NCBI GenBank assembly: GCA_964562455.1
Contig: CAZLTN010000006.1
Coordinates: forward strand, 47,497-111,496
Length of the DNA: 64,000 bases
Direction: 5' to 3'
DNA from: Ravibacter sp964562455
GTDB lineage: Bacteria > Bacteroidota > Bacteroidia > Cytophagales > Spirosomataceae
Under the pieces are notes generated by a model. It was not told the DNA's origin, searched no databases, and worked only from the letters and a program-made list of their open reading frames with translations. Below are positions 32,931-42,004 of the stretch, piece after piece (within the stretch, counting starts at the first letter, position 1; every line of letters begins with the position of its first letter). A program made the position numbers and the translations under genes.

Positions 32931-33572
32931 ATGATTTCCAGGGACATAGAAATTTACGCAGAAGCACATACAGATGCTGAGAGCGGGCTGCTTCAGACGA
33001 TCAACCGCGAAACACATGCGCAGGTACTGAGTCCCAGGATGCTTTCCGGGCAGCTCCAGGGCCGTTTGCTCGCCCTTTTATCAAGGCTCACCGCTCCGCG
33101 CCGTATCCTGGAAATAGGCACCTATACCGGGTATTCGGCCCTTTGTCTTGCTGAAGGACTTGTCCCCGGCGGTATCCTCACCACGATAGAGGCAAACGAA
33201 GAGCTGGAAGCGAGAGCCCTGGATTATTTCAGGCGCTCCGGGAAGGGTGAGCTGATCCAGATGATCATCGGCGAGGCTGCTAAAGTCATTCCGAATCTTG
33301 ACGGACCCTTCGATCTTGTATTCATAGATGCCGACAAAGCCAGCTATTCGCTATATTTTGATCTCGTAATAGATAAAATTCGAAGCGGTGGCCTGATTAT
33401 TGCAGATAATGTTTTATGGAGTGGCAAGGTAACAGGCTCGCCGGAAGAAAGAGGTACAGATAAAAATACCAGGGCTATTTTAGCGTTCAATGAAAAAGTT
33501 CATCTCGATCCCAGGGTTTTTAACCTGCTCCTCCCGGTTCGTGACGGCCTGATGGTCATGCAGAAAAAATAA
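32931..33572 (+). CDS. O-methyltransferase family 3 (catechol/caffeoyl-CoA type)
   Basis: A SAM-dependent O-methyltransferase of 213 residues. I start at ATG 32931, 34 bases after rfbA; the frame is open further upstream but only inside the rfbA gene. The SAM site is ILEIGTYTGYSALCLAEG (near residue 62), with the metal/catechol-site sequence LVFIDADKASY and GGLIIADNVLWSGKV. These features define the divalent-metal O-methyltransferases. Members act on catechols, caffeoyl-CoA or other small molecules. The substrate is unknown. It could be co-transcribed with rfbA, but a link to sugar synthesis is not implied. Confidence 0.88.
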   Translation: MISRDIEIYAEAHTDAESGLLQTINRETHAQVLSPRMLSGQLQGRLLALLSRLTAPRRILEIGTYTGYSALCLAEGLVPGGILTTIEANEELEARALDYFRRSGKGELIQMIIGEAAKVIPNLDGPFDLVFIDADKASYSLYFDLVIDKIRSGGLIIADNVLWSGKVTGSPEERGTDKNTRAILAFNEKVHLDPRVFNLLLPVRDGLMVMQKK

Positions 33573-33613
33573 CCCGGTTACTTCGGTAAAACATTTAACA
33601 ACAACCAGATGTA

Positions 33614-35929
33614 ATGAAAAATACGCTGACAAAAGTAATTCTTCTTTTTTTGCTTTTAGGGCTGGGGGTTCGTGAACAGGTCTACGGACAGCAATATCCC
33701 GAAGTACCTACCCAGCTTCCCTTCGGAGGGATCAACGTCAGATTCGATCAGAGCGCGCGAAGCATTATGGCTTCCGATATCAAGGTGCTGATGATCAACC
33801 AGAAGTACTGGGAAGAAAAACTGGAGCGTGCTTTATTGTATTTCCCCATCATTGAATCAATCTTCATAGACGAGGAAATCCCCATGGACTTCAAATACCT
33901 TGCAGCGCAGGAAAGCTCGCTGATCCCGGAAGCAGTTTCTTCCTCAAACGCGGTCGGTTTCTGGCAGTTCAAAGAAGAAACCGCAAAAGAACTGGGGCTC
34001 AGGGTGGACAAGCACGTCGACGAGCGTAAAAATATTTCCTCATCTACAAGAGCCGCTGCCAAATACCTGAAGCGCAGCAACGGCCAGTTTAATAACTGGG
34101 TATCTTCCCTGTATTCCTATTACCAGGGGGTAAACGGGGCCATGGAAAAAATCCCTGCCAACTGGGCCAACGCCTATGACATCAATATCACCGGGAAAAC
34201 CGATCGCTATGTATTGAGGTTCTTCGCATATAAAGTAGCTTTCGAGGCAGGCCTGGAGCGCTACCAGAGTAAAAATCCTGTTACCCTGATCGAAGCTAAT
34301 GCAGGCAAAGGACGAAGCTTCGAGGAGATTTCCTCCGAGCTGAAGGTCAGTTCTTCCGACCTCAAAAATTACAACATATGGCTTAAGGGGAATAAAATCC
34401 CCACTGACAAATCATACTATGTAACCGTTCCGGTGGCGAGCAACAAAGTCGGCAATGTAAAGGAAAGCCTGGCGATTGTACAAAGCGACAACAGCCTTGC
34501 CAGCAAGTATGAATACGAAGATAATGGCTTCCCGGTTTTGAAAAAACTGGCCAATCAGCCTTCAGGCTACAATTCACATGTGCTGTATGAAATCAATGGT
34601 GTGAAAGGGATCCTGGCACGTGCAGGCGACTATCCGAATTCGCTTGCAAAAGCAGGAGGTCTGTCTCCTGCCAAATTCCGGAAATACAACGACCTGGACG
34701 TCAATATGCAGATCGTCCCCGGAGAAGTGTACTACATGGGACCGAAACGCAAGAAAGCAGCGGTCGAATTCCATACTGCCAGGCCCGGAGAAACGCTTCA
34801 TTCTATCTCACATATGTATGGTATCCGTATGAAAGAGCTTCTGAAATACAACAGGATCCTTTCGAAGGGATATTACCTGGAAGCAGGCCGGGAGCTGTGG
34901 CTGACCAAGAAAAGGCCTGCAAACGTTAAGGTAAAAATAAATGAAGTTCCCAAAGGCCGCGAAAACCAGGTACCTGCCGAAACTCCGGCAGTGCAGGAGA
35001 CTATCGCCGAAGCGGCACCCCGTGAGGCAGTGGGTACGACTTCGGATCCCGGCCGTGCTGCTGAAGTAAAAACTGAAGATAAGCAGGTATCAAAGCCTGA
35101 AAATGTCATACCTAAAGAAGCTTCGGAAAGAAGAAGATATACACCCAAAATGGCCGATACAAAGGAAACGGTCAAAACACCGGTGAACGAGCCCGCCGCT
35201 AATACCCGCCAGGCTGCGACCAGTGCGGTGACTACCACCGAGGCGCCTCCAAAAGCAGCGGAAAAGGAACCGGAAGAAACCGTAGTAACCAGGCCCAATA
35301 GCCGTATCGTCATCGTTACCGACGACGAACGTCCCAAACCTTATGTGTCCCGGCGAGCAGGAAACCGCCCGTCGACAGCCAGTGAGGATGTAAAACCTGT
35401 TTACAGCCCGACACCATCAGCCGGGGCTAAAAAACCACCTGTCGAAGAAAAGGAAACTGTAGTAGCAGAAGTGAAAAGGGAGACCGAACCGGCTCCGACA
35501 TCTTTTAAAGAGCCTGTTGCTTCCGGCGGTGCGTCCCGCTATTACACTGTAGTGAAGGGCGACACCTATTACAGCATTTCCAGGCGGCACAACATCAGCA
35601 TAACCGAGCTGCTGGAGATGAATAATCTGAAAATTTCCGATAACCTTCACGTAGGTAAAAAACTTGCGGTGAGCAACGGCGGAGAAGAAGAAGCGGCTTC
35701 TGCTGCGCCGGTTACGTCTTCCTCCTCCACCGCAACGGTAGCTGCTCCCAAAGCAGCAGCGCCTAAGCCTGCTGCTCCTCAGAGCACTGTTCATACTGTG
35801 AAAAAGGGAGAGACACTTTTCAGCATTTCACAGAAATACGGAACAAGTGTACAGGAGCTGTCGAAGCTGAACGGAATGAAGGGAAGCGGTCTCAAGGTAG
35901 GTCAGAAAATCAAAATCCCCAGACGGTAA
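33614..35929 (+). CDS. LysM-containing lytic transglycosylase (MltD-like)
   Basis: A periplasmic or outer-membrane-facing enzyme that would cleave peptidoglycan glycan strands. The 771-residue protein has a signal peptide (cleavage near VYGQ). A SLT-type catalytic domain covers about 70-230, with the catalytic Glu100 in LAAQESSLIPEAVSSSNAVG. A LysM module starts near residue 389 (HTARPGETLHSISHMYGI). A long low-complexity linker rich in Pro, Ala, Lys, Glu and Thr (about 440-640) precedes two more LysM modules (VVKGDTYYSISRRHNI and VKKGETLFSISQKYGT). The stop is followed after 6 bases by DUF3109, so the two are probably co-transcribed. Confidence 0.9.
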   Translation: MKNTLTKVILLFLLLGLGVREQVYGQQYPEVPTQLPFGGINVRFDQSARSIMASDIKVLMINQKYWEEKLERALLYFPIIESIFIDEEIPMDFKYLAAQESSLIPEAVSSSNAVGFWQFKEETAKELGLRVDKHVDERKNISSSTRAAAKYLKRSNGQFNNWVSSLYSYYQGVNGAMEKIPANWANAYDINITGKTDRYVLRFFAYKVAFEAGLERYQSKNPVTLIEANAGKGRSFEEISSELKVSSSDLKNYNIWLKGNKIPTDKSYYVTVPVASNKVGNVKESLAIVQSDNSLASKYEYEDNGFPVLKKLANQPSGYNSHVLYEINGVKGILARAGDYPNSLAKAGGLSPAKFRKYNDLDVNMQIVPGEVYYMGPKRKKAAVEFHTARPGETLHSISHMYGIRMKELLKYNRILSKGYYLEAGRELWLTKKRPANVKVKINEVPKGRENQVPAETPAVQETIAEAAPREAVGTTSDPGRAAEVKTEDKQVSKPENVIPKEASERRRYTPKMADTKETVKTPVNEPAANTRQAATSAVTTTEAPPKAAEKEPEETVVTRPNSRIVIVTDDERPKPYVSRRAGNRPSTASEDVKPVYSPTPSAGAKKPPVEEKETVVAEVKRETEPAPTSFKEPVASGGASRYYTVVKGDTYYSISRRHNISITELLEMNNLKISDNLHVGKKLAVSNGGEEEAASAAPVTSSSSTATVAAPKAAAPKPAAPQSTVHTVKKGETLFSISQKYGTSVQELSKLNGMKGSGLKVGQKIKIPRR

Positions 35930-35935
35930 CCTCCA

Positions 35936-36520
35936 ATGATCCTGATTGATAACACCTGCATAAGCGACGACATTGCCGACCAGTTTTTTGTCTGTAATCT
36001 TGAGAAATGCAAAGGCGCCTGCTGTGTAGAAGGCGACTCAGGAGCACCTCTCGAGGACGATGAGCTGCCTGTCCTGGCCGATATATACGAGGCGGTCGAG
36101 CCTTACCTGACTGAAGAGGGGAAAGCAGCCATAGCCCGGCAGGGAGTTTATACGACAGACTTCGAAGGCGATTACGTCACACCTATCATTGAAGACAGAG
36201 AGTGTGCCTACGCATTTTATGACAGCGACAAAACCCTTAAATGCGGCATAGAACAGGCTTATCTCGACGGGAAGATCAGTTATAAAAAACCTATCTCCTG
36301 TCACCTTTACCCGATACGCGTCACCCGGTATGAACAGTACCACGCCCTCAATTACGACAGGTGGAGTATCTGTAAGGACGCATGCAGCCTCGGCGAACAC
36401 CTCGGTGTGCCGCTTTACAAATTTTTGAAGGAGCCGCTCATCAGGGCCTACGGAGCCGGCTGGTATGAACAACTGGTGCAGGAAGCCGAAGAGTTGCTCG
36501 AAAGAAATGGCCGCAAATAA
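35936..36520 (+). CDS. DUF3109 family cysteine-rich protein
   Basis: A 194-residue cytoplasmic protein of a family widespread in Bacteroidota and without known function. It is rich in ordered cysteines: CNLEKCKGACC at the start, then RECAY, LKCGIEQAY, ISCHLYPIRV and SICKDAC. The pattern resembles the YkgJ-type zinc/iron cluster families, so metal binding is likely. The start at ATG 35936 follows the transglycosylase stop by 6 bases, and the 3' end overlaps the next gene by 14 bases. The conserved linkage with a cell-wall gene may mean nothing more than shared transcription. Confidence 0.82.
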   Translation: MILIDNTCISDDIADQFFVCNLEKCKGACCVEGDSGAPLEDDELPVLADIYEAVEPYLTEEGKAAIARQGVYTTDFEGDYVTPIIEDRECAYAFYDSDKTLKCGIEQAYLDGKISYKKPISCHLYPIRVTRYEQYHALNYDRWSICKDACSLGEHLGVPLYKFLKEPLIRAYGAGWYEQLVQEAEELLERNGRK

Positions 36521-36830
36521 CGTTTTTGAAGATATTTATGAAGTGGTATGCCTTATTCCAGAAGGCAGGGTCACCTCCTATGGCGCTATTGCGCGCTACC
36601 TGGGAATAAGAAGTGCGCGTATGGTAGGCTGGGCTATGAACAGCCTCAGCGAGGCAAAAAATGTACCTGCACACCGGGTCGTAAATTCAGCAGGTATTCT
36701 CAGTGGGGCGCCTGCTTTCCCGCCGGCAAACCCTATGCACAAAAGACTTGAAGCAGAAGGAATTGCAGTCAAAGACAACAAAGTCCAAAACTTTAAAACT
36801 TTGTTTTGGGATCCGGTTGTCGAACTATGA
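36507..36830 (+). CDS. Alkyltransferase-like protein (MGMT fold without the acceptor Cys)
   Basis: A 107-residue DNA-binding protein of the O6-alkylguanine-DNA alkyltransferase fold. I start at ATG 36507, which overlaps the DUF3109 gene by 14 bases in another frame. The helix-turn-helix (RVTSYGAIARYLGI) and arginine finger region (SARMVGWAM, R38) are intact. The acceptor motif PCHRV reads P54-A55-H-R-V, so the reactive Cys is Ala and the protein cannot take up alkyl groups. Such ATL proteins bind O6-alkylguanine and hand the lesion to nucleotide excision repair in other organisms; the usual substitute is Trp, whereas here it is Ala. Confidence 0.88.
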   Translation: MAANNVFEDIYEVVCLIPEGRVTSYGAIARYLGIRSARMVGWAMNSLSEAKNVPAHRVVNSAGILSGAPAFPPANPMHKRLEAEGIAVKDNKVQNFKTLFWDPVVEL

Positions 36831-36869
36831 GCGCCGAAGCAATCTGTCTGAACCCATGTAAATGAAGGT

Positions 36870-36892
36870 TTTCTCCCGCCGGGCAGGAGAAA
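36870..36892 (+). terminator. Possible terminator hairpin after the alkyltransferase-like gene
   Basis: TTTCTCC (36870-36876) pairs with GGAGAAA (36886-36892) around a 9-base loop, 40 bases after the stop. There is no strong T run after it, so I hold the terminator call loosely. It lies in the 166-base gap between this gene and the converging acyl carrier protein gene. Confidence 0.4.
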
Positions 36893-36996
36893 TTCAGTTT
36901 ACACCATTGTCTGATCCGGAACACGGGTAGCCGCCCCCGTTCACAGGCAATATGATATCCACGATCCGGGTATCTTGCTCGTAAAGGCTCTCTTTA

Positions 36997-37230
36997 TTAT
37001 GCAGCTACACTCTGGTGTTCCTCCAGGTATGCTACCAGACTTTTTAGATTAGTGATCCTGGCGTAGTCCTCATCCGGAATGGCAATCCCGAAAACCTGCT
37101 CCAACTGCATCATCAGATCAACAAGATCCAGGCTATCCAACCCTAAGTCCCTGACAAAATGAGCGTCGTCAGTTAATGCAGATGATTCTATCCCGAAGTT
37201 TTTGAAAATGTCGATGATTTTATTTTTCAT
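36997..37230 (-). CDS. Acyl carrier protein
   Basis: A 77-residue acidic, helical carrier protein. The phosphopantetheine attachment site is Ser33 in DLGLDSLDLVDL, followed by LEQVFGIAIPDEDYARI, the typical helix II-III region. It is shorter in charge and more divergent than housekeeping AcpP, and it is not beside fabF or fabD, so it is probably a second, specialised carrier. The Sfp-type transferase at 28253-28891 could modify it. A LuxE-like acyl-protein synthetase is far away (54236-55276), so no pathway can be drawn from the context. Confidence 0.88.
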   Translation of the reverse strand: MKNKIIDIFKNFGIESSALTDDAHFVRDLGLDSLDLVDLMMQLEQVFGIAIPDEDYARITNLKSLVAYLEEHQSVAA

Positions 37231-37646
37231 GAGAATAGATAAATTAAAAACCGGTATAAATAGCGTATCGAGCTACGGCAGAATTAATTTGTTAACGCAA
37301 AGATTACAATTTTAGTGCCGCAAAAAAATACAAATTTTTATAAACGGTCGAAAAAACATTTAATATACTGTAAATCAATTATATAAGGTCATTCTATAGG
37401 TTTCCCGCTAATTTAGAAATCTCACAATACTTACATATATAAGCGATCGGATATTTTCTTATCATTTTTTTGGGAATAAAAAAAGGCCAATTACTATAGT
37501 GAGATTTTATAGAGCCAAATGGTTGCAGCGGTAAAAAAAAAAGGACACAAAAGCAGCACGATTTGGATAAGAAAAACACAACCGTAATTTTTACAATTTA
37601 AACGTGGAAAACTGTCATAAGCTTTTTGCTGAAAACCAAGGCGCCT
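37231..37646. other. A/T-rich gene-free region between ACP and PA14-like gene
   Basis: A 416-base divergent gap, much richer in A and T than its surroundings. It contains the inverted repeat AAATCTCAC (37417-37425) and GTGAGATTT (37499-37507), whose arms are 73 bases apart, a run of ten or more A (37536 onward) and an A/T-rich core (TACATATATAAG). An open frame of 61 codons on the minus strand has no credible protein sequence. It most likely holds promoters and regulatory sites for both divergent genes. I cannot name any of them. Confidence 0.45.
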
Positions 37647-39380
37647 ATGCTACGCTTTTTATATTATTTCAACGCCGGATTGTTCATGCTGGTTTTACAA
37701 GGTGGCCTGGCTTCCCTGTGCAAAGCCCAGACCCGGGTACGCGACTATGAATGGCTTCCTCTCGAAAAAAGAGCTTCTTTCGGAAAGATCCCGGCCAACT
37801 GGACCTTCGCCGATAGCGTCGCTATTCATCCCGAAAAACTCAACCTGCTCAAAATCATCCCCGGTAGCAGGATACTCGTAGGAAAACCGGGCGACGTTAT
37901 CGTTCCATCATTGAGCGGCAGGAATTTTAAGCTATATCTGGCATATTCGCTTAGTCCCGGTGCATCGGCAACCATTTCCCTGCCGGGCGGAGGCTTTGTA
38001 GTGATCAGTGAGGGCCGGAGAACTGACGATGAAAAAGTAAGCGGCTTTACCGGGTTGCCCCCTTCGCAGGATGCGGGAAAAACAGCGGGCCTGTCGCAGA
38101 CACTGGAAATAGACTATGAAAGTGACATTCCCGGCCTCGGTGACAAAGCCCGTATAAACGAAGTCAGGATCAACGGTGTCATCGTGCAGCAGGGACAGTA
38201 TACAGATAACCGCCCTTCCTCCCCTGCTATCAGTATCCGTATAGACAAAGGGACTGCCGTCTTCTACGCAATTGGCTTTCAAAAATTTGAAAACCGGCGT
38301 CCGGTACTGTTGTCTGGCCTTACCTATAAGATATATAATGATGACTGGGATAGCCGTACTACCGACAAGCTGGCCCTGTCAGGACCGTCTCCGGAGCTGA
38401 CATTCGAGGTCGCAGAAGACAGGAAGAACTATAACCTGGTCTACGAAGGCGATCTGATCGTAAAAGAAATCGGCGATTACAATTTCACCACCTTTTATAC
38501 GGGGGCATATTGCCAACTGAGCATCGACGGCAATGTAGTGCTTGACACCGATCACAGCACCTCGCAGGAAGCGCATCAAACTAATGTAAGGATAGAAGCC
38601 GGCACGCACAGGATCAGGTTGTGGTATTCAAAGCTTCCCTGGGAACGGGCCGCTCTCGGCCTGAGAGTGGGAAAGACCGGCGTACGGGATTACGATCTTC
38701 ATGCTCTTTCGTCGTTGCCCGAACCGCCCGTCAAGCCTTTCCTGTCTGCCAGGCCCGGTACGCAGCAACCGGAAATGATAAGATCGTTTATTCGTTTCCC
38801 CGGCGAAACTCATAAACGCACCCACTGTCTTTCGGTAGGAACTCCTTTGCAAAGAAGCTTTTCTATCGATCTGAACCGGGCGGCATTACTCCAGGTATGG
38901 AGTGGAGAGTTTGCCAATACTACAGAAATGTGGTACGAGCGGGGCGAGCCGCAACTGCTTACTCCCCTGGGACAAACCGAGATCATTTCCGGTCGCAGCA
39001 GCTTTGCCAGGCTTCCCACTGCCGACGCCCCCTGGGTCGATTCCGCATCGGTCGGCTTCATGGGCTACCGCATAGACTCCCGCGGCTACCCGGCCATCCG
39101 CTATACGCTGGGCCCTTCGGTAATCGAAGACGCAATTACCACAACCGAAAGAAGTATAAACAGAACAATTACACCCGAACGCAACGCCTCTTCGGGCAAT
39201 TATGTTTTACTGGCCGAAGGCAGACAAATCGTACCCGTGGAAAAAGGCCTTTACATCGTTGACGGAAGGTATTATATAAAAGCAGGCGGCAACATTGCTC
39301 CGATTCTCCGCAAGTCAAAAGGCAAGGCGGAGCTTTTGCTTCAGCTTGCTCAGCCTGTCAGTTATTCGATCATATGGTAA
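37647..39380 (+). CDS. Secreted protein with PA14-like domain
   Basis: A 577-residue exported protein. The start is ATG 37647; the frame opens 7 codons earlier at a TTG. The N-terminus is a signal peptide (LYYFNAGLFMLVLQGG, cleavage near KAQ). A middle region (about 215-350) shows the PA14 pattern LTYKIYNDDW, GDYNFTTFYTGAYCQLSIDGNVVLD and AGTHRIRLWYSKLP, a carbohydrate-binding beta-barrel. The rest is beta-rich and unrecognised. It is followed 22 bases later by the propeller-copper protein, so the pair probably acts together outside the cytoplasm. Related pairs occur in Bacteroidota and Planctomycetes next to sugar genes, but I see none here. Confidence 0.72.
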   Translation: MLRFLYYFNAGLFMLVLQGGLASLCKAQTRVRDYEWLPLEKRASFGKIPANWTFADSVAIHPEKLNLLKIIPGSRILVGKPGDVIVPSLSGRNFKLYLAYSLSPGASATISLPGGGFVVISEGRRTDDEKVSGFTGLPPSQDAGKTAGLSQTLEIDYESDIPGLGDKARINEVRINGVIVQQGQYTDNRPSSPAISIRIDKGTAVFYAIGFQKFENRRPVLLSGLTYKIYNDDWDSRTTDKLALSGPSPELTFEVAEDRKNYNLVYEGDLIVKEIGDYNFTTFYTGAYCQLSIDGNVVLDTDHSTSQEAHQTNVRIEAGTHRIRLWYSKLPWERAALGLRVGKTGVRDYDLHALSSLPEPPVKPFLSARPGTQQPEMIRSFIRFPGETHKRTHCLSVGTPLQRSFSIDLNRAALLQVWSGEFANTTEMWYERGEPQLLTPLGQTEIISGRSSFARLPTADAPWVDSASVGFMGYRIDSRGYPAIRYTLGPSVIEDAITTTERSINRTITPERNASSGNYVLLAEGRQIVPVEKGLYIVDGRYYIKAGGNIAPILRKSKGKAELLLQLAQPVSYSIIW

Positions 39381-39402
39381 GAAGCAAATAGCTTTAATAA
39401 AG

Positions 39403-41400
39403 ATGAAAAAGATACTTATCCTTTTATTCATCGCGCCCGGTGCGATCTTAGATGTATTCTCCCAGACGCGCCCGAAAACGGAAGACGATTATTACAGGAT
39501 AATTACGATACCGGTCCCGGAAAATATAGAGCTGGAAATTGGCGGACTGGCAGCCTTACCCGACGGCCGCCTGGCGGCTTCCACCCGGCGCGGGGAAATA
39601 TGGATGATCTCAAACCCTTATACTAAAGGGAACAGAAAACCGGAATTCAGGAGATTTGCGCATGGATTGCACGAGCCGCTGGGGCTTCTGTACCGCGGTA
39701 ATGATTTTCTGGCTACCCAGAGAGGTGAAGTTACCAGGCTTGCCGATACGGACAACGACGGCGAAGCAGACTTGTACGAGTCTTTTGTCAAATGGCCGTT
39801 ATCCGGTAATTATCACCAGTATTCATATGGCCCGGTCAGGTTACCGAACGGAGATATGATTATCACCCTGAATGTCGATTGGATAGGAAAAGGCGGTGCC
39901 AGCCTTTCAAAATGGCGGGGTTGGATGCTGAAGCTCGACGAAAAAGGGAATCTTACGCCCTGGGCTGCGGGGCTGAGATCTCCAGCCGGTTTCGGCAATT
40001 TCTCGGGAGACATCTTTTACACTGAAAACCAGGGAGATTGGGTAGCTTCCGGACGCCTCACCCATCTTGAAAAAGGCGATTTTGCAGGCAACCCGGCGGG
40101 GCTGCGATGGAGCGGACAGCCTGGTTCACCGCTCGGGCTCAAACCGGAAGATATACCCGACTCGGGTGAGCCGATGCACAATGTAGCCAGGGGCATCCCG
40201 GAACTCAAGCTCCCGGCGGTCTGGTTCCCTCATACGATTATGGGTATTTCTCTTTCCGATCTGAAGGAAGACCTTACCGCAGGAGCATTCGGCCCTTTTA
40301 AAGGCCAGCTTTTTGTGGGCGACCAGGGGCATAGCAATATTATGAGGGCCGACCTGGAAAAGGTCAACGGCAGATGGCAGGGTGCCTGTTTCCAGTTCAG
40401 AAAGGGCTTTGCGTCCGGTGTCCTCAGGATGGAATGGGGCCTTGACGGTTCAATGTTCGTAGGACAGACGAGTAGGGGGTGGTCCGCGAAAGGACCGGCT
40501 CCGTTTGCCCTGCAAAGACTGGTATGGACGGGCGAAACGCCTTTTGAAATGAAACACCTCAGGGCAAAGTCTGATGGGTTCGAAATTACCTTTACTCTCC
40601 CTCTAGACCCCGAAAGTGCAAAAAAAGCAGAGTCGTGGGAAGTAAGCAGCTTCACATACAAATACCACAAGGAATACGGCAGCCCGGTGATCAACAACGA
40701 AGCCGTACCATTAAAAGGCGTAATAGTGTCGGACGACAGCCTCAGCGTACGTATCGTAATGGACCGGGCAAGGATGAAAGCCGGTTATATCCATGAAATA
40801 AAAGCGGAAGGCATCCTGTCTGCCGCCGGATTGCCCCTACTCCACTCTGAGGGCTATTATACGCTCAATGAGATACCGGATACTGGAAGCGCAGATCCTG
40901 CGCTCCTGACGGCATTTGCAGTTGTGCAACCCGCACACACCCATACCCAGACTGCTATGGCTTCGCCGGCAGAGCCGGTGCTTGCAGCGAAGCGGGTTAC
41001 CGTACAGCCCTCGGGATGGAACAAGGGCCCTGACCGGATCGTTACGATCGGTACCCGGCGAGGGCTACAGTTCGATATCTCCGAAATCAGGGTAAAAGCG
41101 GGAAGTAAAGTACAGCTTACCTTTAACAACAATGATGATATGCTGCACAATTTTGTGATCACCCAGCCGGGAGCGGCAAACGCTGTTGGCGAAGCAGCCC
41201 TGGCGCTCGGTCTTAAAGGAAGCGAAAAACATTACATTCCTGAAATGAAAGAGGTTCTTTTTCATTCCAACCTCCTGCAGCCTGAATCTTCGGAAACTAT
41301 ATACTTTACAGCACCGTCAAAACCAGGCACTTATCAATACGTATGTACGTTTCCGGGACACCATGCCCTCATGCAGGGCAAATTGGTAGTAATCAAATAA
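39403..41400 (+). CDS. Beta-propeller (glucose/sorbosone dehydrogenase-like) fused to an azurin-like copper domain
   Basis: An exported 665-residue protein. The start is ATG 39403, where a signal peptide begins (MKKILILLFIAPGAI); the open frame runs further upstream inside the previous gene. Residues 30-440 read like a soluble PQQ-type propeller (GGLAALPDGRLAASTRRGEIW, GLRSPAGFGNFSGDIFYTENQGDW-like blades). After a linker, residues 545-665 form a cupredoxin: H582 in DMLHNFVIT and C648-T-F-P-G-H653-HALM657 give the His-Cys-His-Met set of a type 1 blue-copper site. A redox protein that passes electrons from the propeller to the copper is a reasonable inference. The substrate is unknown. Confidence 0.82.
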   Translation: MKKILILLFIAPGAILDVFSQTRPKTEDDYYRIITIPVPENIELEIGGLAALPDGRLAASTRRGEIWMISNPYTKGNRKPEFRRFAHGLHEPLGLLYRGNDFLATQRGEVTRLADTDNDGEADLYESFVKWPLSGNYHQYSYGPVRLPNGDMIITLNVDWIGKGGASLSKWRGWMLKLDEKGNLTPWAAGLRSPAGFGNFSGDIFYTENQGDWVASGRLTHLEKGDFAGNPAGLRWSGQPGSPLGLKPEDIPDSGEPMHNVARGIPELKLPAVWFPHTIMGISLSDLKEDLTAGAFGPFKGQLFVGDQGHSNIMRADLEKVNGRWQGACFQFRKGFASGVLRMEWGLDGSMFVGQTSRGWSAKGPAPFALQRLVWTGETPFEMKHLRAKSDGFEITFTLPLDPESAKKAESWEVSSFTYKYHKEYGSPVINNEAVPLKGVIVSDDSLSVRIVMDRARMKAGYIHEIKAEGILSAAGLPLLHSEGYYTLNEIPDTGSADPALLTAFAVVQPAHTHTQTAMASPAEPVLAAKRVTVQPSGWNKGPDRIVTIGTRRGLQFDISEIRVKAGSKVQLTFNNNDDMLHNFVITQPGAANAVGEAALALGLKGSEKHYIPEMKEVLFHSNLLQPESSETIYFTAPSKPGTYQYVCTFPGHHALMQGKLVVIK

Positions 41401-41480
41401 AGTTTGGCAAAAACGTACCTGTGCGCAACAACCGGATATTTTTTTTCGTACTTTGGCATATAATATAAAAAACGGCATTT

Positions 41481-41948
41481 ATGAAACAACGTCTTTATCT
41501 ACTGGCCTTTTTTGCCATCACCCTGGCCCTTACTTCCTGTAAAAAAGATGAAGAACCTGCTCCGCTCCCGGAAGTGGTTGGAAAATGGAGTTTGGATTAT
41601 GGCATACTAAGCGGGTTTGCCAATTCCAATATAAACGGATTGAAAGTAGATCCCTTCTCGGAGGTTACCTGGGGTGATTATTTTTATACGTCCCAGATAC
41701 ATGTTTTGAATAACAGCAATAAATCTTTCGTCGAAGTTGTCAAAGCAACTGGTTTTGCTGAAGATTTTGCAGGGACCTGGTCGTACGAAGGAACAACCCT
41801 TACATTAAAATATGACGATTCCAGTTTGGGCACCGAAACATTTACTTTCAGAACCACCAACGGTCTCGATGAGTTGCTTTCACCTCTATCAGACATTCGC
41901 CTCGACAGTACGACTGCCGGCAAAATACAATACGTTTATCGTAAGTAG
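41481..41948 (+). CDS. Small lipoprotein, lipocalin-like
   Basis: A 155-residue lipoprotein with the signal LALTSC (Cys20). The mature protein opens KKDEEPAPLPEVVGKWSLDYG, then alternating strands (SNKSFVEVV, AGTWSYEGTTLTLKYDD). The VGKW segment and strand order are those of the short lipocalin-like families that are abundant in Bacteroidota. The function is unknown. It stands alone 80 bases after the copper protein, with a promoter-like GTACTTTG that is one base short of the TAnnTTTG consensus. A shared terminator follows. Confidence 0.75.
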   Translation: MKQRLYLLAFFAITLALTSCKKDEEPAPLPEVVGKWSLDYGILSGFANSNINGLKVDPFSEVTWGDYFYTSQIHVLNNSNKSFVEVVKATGFAEDFAGTWSYEGTTLTLKYDDSSLGTETFTFRTTNGLDELLSPLSDIRLDSTTAGKIQYVYRK

Positions 41949-41969
41949 AAAGCTGTAAAGAGCAGAAAA

Positions 41970-42004
41970 AGCTTCCCGCTGTTATTCTCTGATAGCGGGA
42001 AGCT
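41970..42004. terminator. Bidirectional terminator hairpin
   Basis: AGCTTCCCGCT (41970-41980) pairs perfectly with AGCGGGAAGCT (41994-42004) around a 13-base loop. On the minus strand it runs into a T tract (CTTTTTCTG), so it best terminates the DUF1543 gene, whose stop codon overlaps the stem; on the plus strand it follows the lipoprotein gene by 21 bases but has no T run. Confidence 0.75.

Noticed and set aside
37394..37579. 61-codon open frame in the A/T-rich gap
   Set aside because: Composition-driven translation rich in Phe, Lys and Cys without any pattern; more likely promoter DNA.
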